This document shows, one piece after another, positions 5,320 to 9,406 of a DNA stretch of 9,406 bases; position 1 is the first letter of the stretch; each line of letters starts with the position of its first letter. Below the pieces are notes generated by a model that saw only the letters and a program-made list of their open reading frames with translations, was not told the origin of the DNA and did no database searches. Position numbers and translations under genes: made by a program. The stretch lies in assembly GCA_013812065.1 (NCBI GenBank), contig JACCUC010000163.1:1-9406 (forward strand), written 5' to 3'. The DNA is from Thermoleophilaceae bacterium. GTDB taxonomy: Bacteria > Actinomycetota > Thermoleophilia > Solirubrobacterales > Thermoleophilaceae.

Positions 5320-6270
5320 GTGACCGCGGCCGAGACGCGCGCCGAGCCCTCTCCCGCAGAGGCGACCGAAGGCCCGCTGCTCGAGATCGTCATCGTCTCC
5401 GCGGTAGGCGGGCGAGAGCTCGCGCGCGACTGCCTGCGCTCGCTCGAGCGCCACCCCCTGCGCCAGGGCGCGACGACCGTCTGGCTGATCGACAACGCGA
5501 GCGGCGACGGCACCGCCGAGATGGTGCGCACCGACTTCCCGTGGGTGCGCCTCGTTCCCCTCGACTGGAACTCGGGCTTCTGCATCGCCAACAACATCGC
5601 CCTGCGCGCCTCGACCGCCCCTTACGTGCTCCTGCTCAACCCCGACACCGAGGTCCTCGAGGGCTCGCTCGATCACATGGTCGACCTCATGGGCGAGCGG
5701 CCGGACGTCGGCATGGCGGGCTGCCGGCTCGTGCTGCGCGACGGGCGCTTCGACCACGCGGCCAAGCGCTCGTTCCCGACGCCGCTAAGCGCCCTCGCCC
5801 ACTTCACCGGCATCGGCCGGCGCGCGGGCGCTCCGCGTGCCCTCGCCCAGTACCGCGCCCCGGAGCTCGGCGAGCACGGCACCGGCGAGGTCGACGCCGT
5901 GAACGGCGCCTTCATGCTCGTGCGCCGCCCCGCGCTCGAGCACGTGGGCCTGCTCGACGAGCAGTACTGGCTGTACATGGAGGACCTCGACTGGTGCTAT
6001 CGCTTCAAGCAGGCGGGCTGGCCGGTCCTCTACGACGGCCGGGTGAGCGTGGTGCACGTGAAGGGCGGGACATCGGTCCGCGAGCTTCGCCGGGCCCGCC
6101 ACCGCAGCCTGCGAAGCACTCTGGCCTTCCACCGCTCGATGGGGCGCTTCTACCGCAAGTTCTACTCGGGCGGTAGCGCGGTGCAGGACGTAGCCGTATA
6201 CCTGGCCATCGGGGTGAAGCTCGCGCTCGCCGTGGCGCGCAGCAGCGTGGCGCGGCACACGGCCCGGTAG
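5320..6270 (+). CDS. Family 2 glycosyltransferase, rhamnosyltransferase-like
   Basis: A full-length 316-residue GT-A enzyme of the WbbL/rhamnosyltransferase type that would add a deoxysugar to a cell-surface glycan from a dTDP donor. Motifs in order: LEIVIVSAVGGRELARDCL (21-39), LIDNASGDGTAEM (56-68), WNSGFCIANNIAL (83-95), LLLNPDTEV (104-112) for metal and donor binding, AVNGAFMLVRR (193-203), the MEDLDWCYRFKQAGW block (220-234) with the catalytic Glu-Asp pair, and VVHVKGGTS (244-252). A weakly hydrophobic C-terminal segment (288-307) may touch the membrane. The GTG start lacks a Shine-Dalgarno; no in-frame alternative lies close by, so a leaderless mRNA is possible. It points away from the truncated rmlC and belongs functionally with rmlC and the glycosyltransferase at the window start. 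Donor and acceptor are inferred. Confidence 0.93.
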   Translation: MTAAETRAEPSPAEATEGPLLEIVIVSAVGGRELARDCLRSLERHPLRQGATTVWLIDNASGDGTAEMVRTDFPWVRLVPLDWNSGFCIANNIALRASTAPYVLLLNPDTEVLEGSLDHMVDLMGERPDVGMAGCRLVLRDGRFDHAAKRSFPTPLSALAHFTGIGRRAGAPRALAQYRAPELGEHGTGEVDAVNGAFMLVRRPALEHVGLLDEQYWLYMEDLDWCYRFKQAGWPVLYDGRVSVVHVKGGTSVRELRRARHRSLRSTLAFHRSMGRFYRKFYSGGSAVQDVAVYLAIGVKLALAVARSSVARHTAR

Positions 6271-6382
6271 CGGGGCCGCTCAGCGAGCGCAGCGCGTGAC
6301 GACGCTTATGCAGAGAGGCTAGCCGCACCCGGACTGCACCCCGCTGCCCAGCGCGCGACAATGCCTGAAGCCCCCGCCACCG

Positions 6383-6388
6383 AAGGAG
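6383..6388 (+). promoter_or_regulatory. Ribosome binding site of the winged-helix gene
   Basis: AAGGAG, 6 bases before the ATG at 6395. The preceding 110 bases up to the glycosyltransferase stop contain no convincing promoter pair. Confidence 0.7.
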
Positions 6389-6394
6389 AGCGAC

Positions 6395-6982
6395 ATGGAC
6401 CTTATCGACCGGATCAGGAACGACATCGACAGCCGGCTCGAGGAGCTGAGGCCTCAGGTCGAGGAGATCCCTCGGCTCGAGTCGGTGCTCGCCGCGCTCG
6501 AGGCCGCCGGTGACGGTCAGCGCGAATCGAGCGGCGCTCGAACGGCGCGTGCGCGCGGGCGGACCCGTAGCCGGGGCGCCGCCGCCGCGACGAAGCCACG
6601 AACGTCCCGCCCGCGCCGCCGCGCGCGCCGGGGTCAGCGCCGCGAAGAGTTCCTGCAGCTAATCAAGGGCCACCCGGAGATCACGATCGCCGAGGCCGCC
6701 CGCCAGATCGGCGTCTCACCGCCGCAGATCTCGACGCTCGTACGGCGGCTCGAGGAGGAGGGTGCAATCCAGCGCGCCGACGGACGGTTCGTGCTCATCG
6801 CTCCGGCCGCGTCGGAGGCGACTTCTGAGGAGGTCACCGTCATCGAGGGCGATGCAGGGTCGCCGGAGGAGGACATCGAGGGGCCGGGGGTGGAGGGGCT
6901 CGCCCCAGAAGCCGGGTCGAGTGAGGAGGAGCTCGCGCCGGAGGCCGCGCGCGACGAGGCGGGCCGGCCGCAGGCGACCTGA
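6395..6982 (+). CDS. Winged-helix DNA-binding protein with coiled coil, basic linker and acidic tail
   Basis: The 195-residue protein has four parts. Residues 1-38 are a charged heptad-like helix (DRIRNDIDSRLEELRPQVEE), likely a dimerising coiled coil. Residues 48-83 form a very basic, disordered Arg/Ala/Thr linker. Residues 83-136 are a winged helix-turn-helix (EEFLQLIKGHPEITIAEAAR, QIGVSPPQISTLVRRLEEEG, then the wing AIQRADGRFVLI) of the MarR/ArsR-like type. Residues 139-190 are a strongly acidic tail. AAGGAG (6383-6388) lies 6 bases before the ATG, so the start is secure. It stands alone between a glycosyltransferase and a convergent toxin gene, with its stop 19 bases from that of hepT. 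The charge layout suggests a nucleoid-type or chromatin-modulating protein rather than a ligand-sensing repressor, but the target is unknown. Confidence 0.85.
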   Translation: MDLIDRIRNDIDSRLEELRPQVEEIPRLESVLAALEAAGDGQRESSGARTARARGRTRSRGAAAATKPRTSRPRRRARRGQRREEFLQLIKGHPEITIAEAARQIGVSPPQISTLVRRLEEEGAIQRADGRFVLIAPAASEATSEEVTVIEGDAGSPEEDIEGPGVEGLAPEAGSSEEELAPEAARDEAGRPQAT

Positions 6983-7001
6983 GCTCAAACGCGGAGGTCG
7001 G

Positions 7002-7418
7002 CTAGCGCCCCGCCTCTTCGAGCGCCCAGCGGGCGAAAGCCCGTAGGTCGTCGACCTCTCCGAGCTTGTCCCAAATCTTCATGTGGTCGATGTCCAGGTA
7101 GACGTGAACGAGCATGTTTCGCTGGCCCGCTGCTTCCTTCATCCGCTCCGCGAGGCCCCGGTCGAGCTCGTCCTCGCGGCTCAGGCGCTCGAACACGTCG
7201 GCGTAGTCCTCGGGCACTCCCAACCCCCATACGGCAACGAGATGCGCGCCGATGTCGATGCAAGCCTGTATGGAGACTTCGAGCGCCCGCTCGACCTCGC
7301 GCTGAAGGGAGCGGTTCCGGAGGTAGGGCTCCCGGCCACCGGTGCGTGCGTGCTCGAGCACTTCGAGCTCCGCATCGATGCGGCGAGCCCTCGACTCAAG
7401 CGCGCCGCGATCGACCAT
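7002..7418 (-). CDS. hepT: HEPN-domain toxin, HepT-like (DUF86)
   Basis: HEPN toxins of this family act on RNA and are silenced by a partner nucleotidyltransferase. The 138-residue all-helical protein has the family signature RX4HXY as RNMLVHVY, with Arg100, His105 and Tyr107. In studied pairs Arg and His are catalytic and the Tyr is the site where MntA attaches AMP. The helix LEVSIQACIDIGAHLVA (46-62) is typical of DUF86. The ATG has GGAGGG about 5 bases upstream, and the gene overlaps the end of mntA by 23 bases, so the two are made together. All key residues are present, so it looks active. Cellular target is unknown here. Confidence 0.92.
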   Translation of the reverse strand: MVDRGALESRARRIDAELEVLEHARTGGREPYLRNRSLQREVERALEVSIQACIDIGAHLVAVWGLGVPEDYADVFERLSREDELDRGLAERMKEAAGQRNMLVHVYLDIDHMKIWDKLGEVDDLRAFARWALEEAGR

Positions 7419-7866
7419 ACGTTCCCTCCGCCATTCGCTGCCTTAGCCCGCGGCCCATCTCCTCGCGCAGCGGGATCGTGTCCAGATAGCGGATGATCGC
7501 GCCGGTCTCGAAGCGGACTCGCTGGAACGGATCCGAGTCAGCGAGCACGATGCCGTCGCGCAGTACGCGGTGAGCGAGAAGCGGCGGAGCGTCGTTCAGG
7601 ACGATCACCTGGACCTCGTTCGTACGCAGGGTGCTCGTACCGAGCCCGATGAGTTCGAGCTGGCGCCGCCACCGCCGCTCCCGCTCGAGCGACGGATCGA
7701 GCCAGACCGCCAGGTCCACGTCCGACAGCGGCCCCGCCTCTCCCCGTGCCTGCGATCCGAACAGGTACGCGGCGACCACATCGTCCTCCGCGGCGAACAG
7801 CTCCCCGAGCGCCGCCCGCTCCCGCTCGCCGACGACGATCAGCGGCCCTGGGTCGATCCGGGTCAC
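7396..7866 (-). CDS. mntA: MNT-type nucleotidyltransferase antitoxin, MntA-like
   Basis: A minimal nucleotidyltransferase of 156 residues. It carries the diagnostic GSX10DXD motif as LFGSQARGEAGPLSDVDLAVW (about 35-55), with Gly37-Ser38 and the metal-binding Asp49 and Asp51; a third acidic residue is expected near the later strand NEVQVIVLND. In HEPN/MNT pairs this enzyme adds AMP to the toxin's Tyr and so inactivates it. Its GTG start overlaps the fumC stop as GTGA, which makes it translationally coupled to the fumarase. The 3' end overlaps hepT by 23 bases. It is complete and looks functional. Confidence 0.92.
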   Translation of the reverse strand: MTRIDPGPLIVVGERERAALGELFAAEDDVVAAYLFGSQARGEAGPLSDVDLAVWLDPSLERERRWRRQLELIGLGTSTLRTNEVQVIVLNDAPPLLAHRVLRDGIVLADSDPFQRVRFETGAIIRYLDTIPLREEMGRGLRQRMAEGTYGRSRRA

Positions 7867-9197
7867 TGGTTGCCGCGCGCCATCGCCTCGAGGTCGAGCG
7901 CCTCGTCGAGGGTCGACTCGTCGACGCCCTGCTCGCGCGCGACCTCGCGCAACATCCGCCCGGAGCGCGCGGCCTCCTGGACCAGCTCGGTGGCCTTGTC
8001 ATACCCGATGTAGGGGTTGAGCGCTGTGGCGATGGCGAGCGTGTTCTCGGCGTGGCGAGTCGTCTGGTCGGTGTCGGCCTCCAGGCCGTCGACGCACTTC
8101 TCGGCGAGCAGGGTGGCGGAGCTAGCGAGCAGGCCGATCGAGCCGACCACGTTGCGTGCGATCACCGGCACGCGAACGTTCAGCTCGAACTGACCCTGGG
8201 AGCCGGCGACCGTGACCGTCGTGTCGTTGCCGATCACCTGCGCGGCGACCTGGAGCACGACCTCGAGGATCACCGGGTTGACCTTGCCGGGCATGATCGA
8301 CGAGCCCTTCTGGAGCTCGGGCAGGCGCAGCTCGGCGAGCCCCGCGCGCGGGCCCGAGCCCATCAGCGCGAGGTCGTTGGCGATCTTGGTCAGCGACACC
8401 GCAACGACCTTCAAGGCCCCGGAGAGCTCGACGAGCGCGTCCCGGTTGCCCTGGGCCTCGAAGGGATCGGCGGGGGGCTCGGCGAGCACCCCGGTTGCAT
8501 CGTTGATACGGGCGCGTACGCCGGCCGCGAAATCGGGATGGGTGTTCAGCCCGGTGCCGGTCGCGGTCCCCCCGAGCGGGACCTGGGCCACGTGTGGCAG
8601 CGTCGCCGCCACGCGCTCGCCCCCGAGACGAACCTGCGCCGCGTAGCCTGAAAGCTCCTGGCCGAGCGTCACCGGCACGGCGTCCATGAGGTGCGTCCGC
8701 CCGGCCTTGACCACGCCGTCGAGCTCGCTCGCCTTGGACGCGAGAGACTCCGAAAGCCGGTCGATGGCGGGTAGGAGCCTGTCACTCGTCTCCGCCAGCG
8801 CGGCCAGGTGGACCGCGGACGGAAAGACGTCGTTCGACGACTGCCCCATGTTCACGTGGTCGTTGGGGTGGACATCCTCGCCCGCGAGGGCGGCGATCAC
8901 CTCGTTGGCGTTCATGTTCGACGAGGTCCCGGAGCCCGTCTGGAAGACGTCGACCGGGAACTGGTCGTCGTGGCGCCCGTGGGCGACCTCGTCGGCGGCC
9001 TCGGCGATGCGCTCGGCGAGGTCTGAGTCGAGCAGGCCCAGATCGGCGTTGGTGCGCGCGGCGGCGCCCTTGACGCGGCCGAGCCAGTGGATCACGGGCG
9101 CCGGGACGGGCTCGCCCGAGACCTGGAAGTTGTCGATTGCCTTGCGGGTCTCCCCGCCCCAGAGCTCCTGGGTCTGCTCGGTCGCCTTCTGGGTCAC
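7863..9197 (-). CDS. fumC: Class II fumarate hydratase
   Basis: FumC interconverts fumarate and malate in the cytosolic TCA cycle and needs no iron-sulfur cluster. The 444-residue protein has the superfamily blocks: FQTGSGTSSNMNANEV (85-100), HVNMGQSSNDVFPSAVH (114-130), GRTHLMDAVPVTLGQE (166-181) with catalytic His169, and the signature GSSIMPGKVN (298-307) on the flexible Ser loop. NPYIGYDKA (394-402) is also fumarase-like. His169 in the RTHLMDA block favours fumarase over aspartase, which usually has Gln there, though aspartase activity is not formally excluded. I chose GTG 9197 because GGAGGAGG (9206-9213) lies 8 bases upstream; a longer frame from 9269 would add 24 residues foreign to the family. 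Its stop overlaps mntA by four bases. Confidence 0.95.
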   Translation of the reverse strand: MTQKATEQTQELWGGETRKAIDNFQVSGEPVPAPVIHWLGRVKGAAARTNADLGLLDSDLAERIAEAADEVAHGRHDDQFPVDVFQTGSGTSSNMNANEVIAALAGEDVHPNDHVNMGQSSNDVFPSAVHLAALAETSDRLLPAIDRLSESLASKASELDGVVKAGRTHLMDAVPVTLGQELSGYAAQVRLGGERVAATLPHVAQVPLGGTATGTGLNTHPDFAAGVRARINDATGVLAEPPADPFEAQGNRDALVELSGALKVVAVSLTKIANDLALMGSGPRAGLAELRLPELQKGSSIMPGKVNPVILEVVLQVAAQVIGNDTTVTVAGSQGQFELNVRVPVIARNVVGSIGLLASSATLLAEKCVDGLEADTDQTTRHAENTLAIATALNPYIGYDKATELVQEAARSGRMLREVAREQGVDESTLDEALDLEAMARGNQ

Positions 9198-9205
9198 CGG
9201 TAAGG

Positions 9206-9213
9206 CCTCCTCC
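9206..9213 (-). promoter_or_regulatory. Ribosome binding site deciding the fumC start
   Basis: GGAGGAGG on the minus strand, 8 bases before GTG 9197. Its near-perfect match to the anti-Shine-Dalgarno fixes the start and rules out the upstream extension. A TACAGT (9250-9255) farther upstream could be the -10 box, without a clear -35. Confidence 0.75.
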
Positions 9214-9309
9214 GTGCGTGTCTCGGTCGGGCGGGAGTCTCGCCCGGCGACTGTACCGGCGCCGGCCACGCGCGATGCGCCTAGTGCTTGCTCCGGCTAG
9301 TTGTTTGCC

Positions 9310-9406
9310 TCATGTGGTGAGCACCTTGTTGGTGTATGTCCAGTTGAACGGCTGGGCGGTGAGGTTGTAGTGCTCGACGAACGCGAGCATCTGGGTGGCG
9401 AGATCC
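9310..9406 (-). mobile_element. IS630-type transposase, C-terminal end (runs off window)
   Basis: The minus-strand frame ending with TGA at 9310-9312 is open to the window edge and encodes 31 residues: ATQMLAFVEHYNLTAQPF, then NWTYTNKVLTT. The HYN.TA.PF.WTY pattern is the usual C-terminal end of IS630/Tc1-like transposases. Only this tail is visible, so intactness cannot be judged. It lies about 110 bases upstream of fumC and on the same strand, so read-through from it or from its promoter could reach fumC-mntA-hepT. Confidence 0.75.

Noticed and set aside
4696..5757. Long minus-strand open frames (353 and 295 codons) across 4696-5757
   Set aside because: They run antisense through the glycosyltransferase and the rmlC repeat and give low-complexity Arg/Ser/Ala-rich text with no family pattern; they are GC-driven shadow frames.
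6975..7000. 6-bp inverted repeat CGACCT/AGGTCG between the convergent winged-helix and hepT genes
   Set aside because: The stem is too short, the 14-base loop is long and no T-run follows, so I do not call it a terminator.
7570..8651. Plus-strand open frames antisense to mntA and fumC
   Set aside because: The minus strand encodes complete, motif-bearing enzymes here; the plus-strand products are typical third-position GC shadows.
9198..9269. Upstream 24-residue extension of fumC to 9269
   Set aside because: A strong ribosome binding site sits directly before GTG 9197, and the extra residues do not resemble the family N-terminus.

Overview
The window looks like chromosomal DNA of a high-GC Gram-positive bacterium, most likely an actinomycetote (possibly the Thermoleophilia/Solirubrobacterales side). 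The basis is a very GC-rich backbone (about 78% in a sampled 60-base line of the glycosyltransferase at 5320-6270), frequent GTG/TTG starts, leader-poor promoters and remnants of a channel/arsenate-reductase gene of actinobacterial type. The taxon is inference. No rRNA, tRNA or CRISPR array was seen.

Region 1 (1-1077, minus strand) is part of a cell-surface polysaccharide locus: rmlC (dTDP-4-dehydrorhamnose 3,5-epimerase), followed by a family 2 glycosyltransferase coupled by an ATGA overlap and cut by the window start. Region 4 (5320-6270, plus strand) continues this theme with a complete rhamnosyltransferase-like family 2 glycosyltransferase.

Regions 2 and 3 (about 1112-5024) separate these two sugar genes and look inserted. 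They are flanked by two same-orientation, about 250-bp copies of the 5' end of rmlC (860-1111 and 5025-5275). The left copy belongs to intact rmlC; the right copy is truncated and abuts the N-terminal remnant of an IS1380-type transposase. The segment holds a decayed aquaporin-ArsC fusion (about 1244-1866, plus strand). It also holds a visibly less GC-rich three-gene minus-strand operon (4540 to 1997) for secreted or membrane-anchored proteins of unknown function. The middle gene of that operon carries a 145-bp tandem duplication at its 3' end that shifts the frame and creates an earlier stop.

Region 5 (6395-9406) holds a winged-helix DNA-binding protein with a basic linker and acidic tail (plus strand). 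Convergent to it is a tight minus-strand cluster: fumC (class II fumarase), mntA (nucleotidyltransferase antitoxin) and hepT (HEPN toxin). These three genes overlap, so a toxin-antitoxin pair appears translationally coupled to a TCA-cycle enzyme. The window ends in the C-terminus of an IS630-type transposase upstream of fumC.

The strongest candidates for something undescribed are the three-gene secreted-protein cassette with its partial rmlC target duplication, and the fumC-mntA-hepT coupling.
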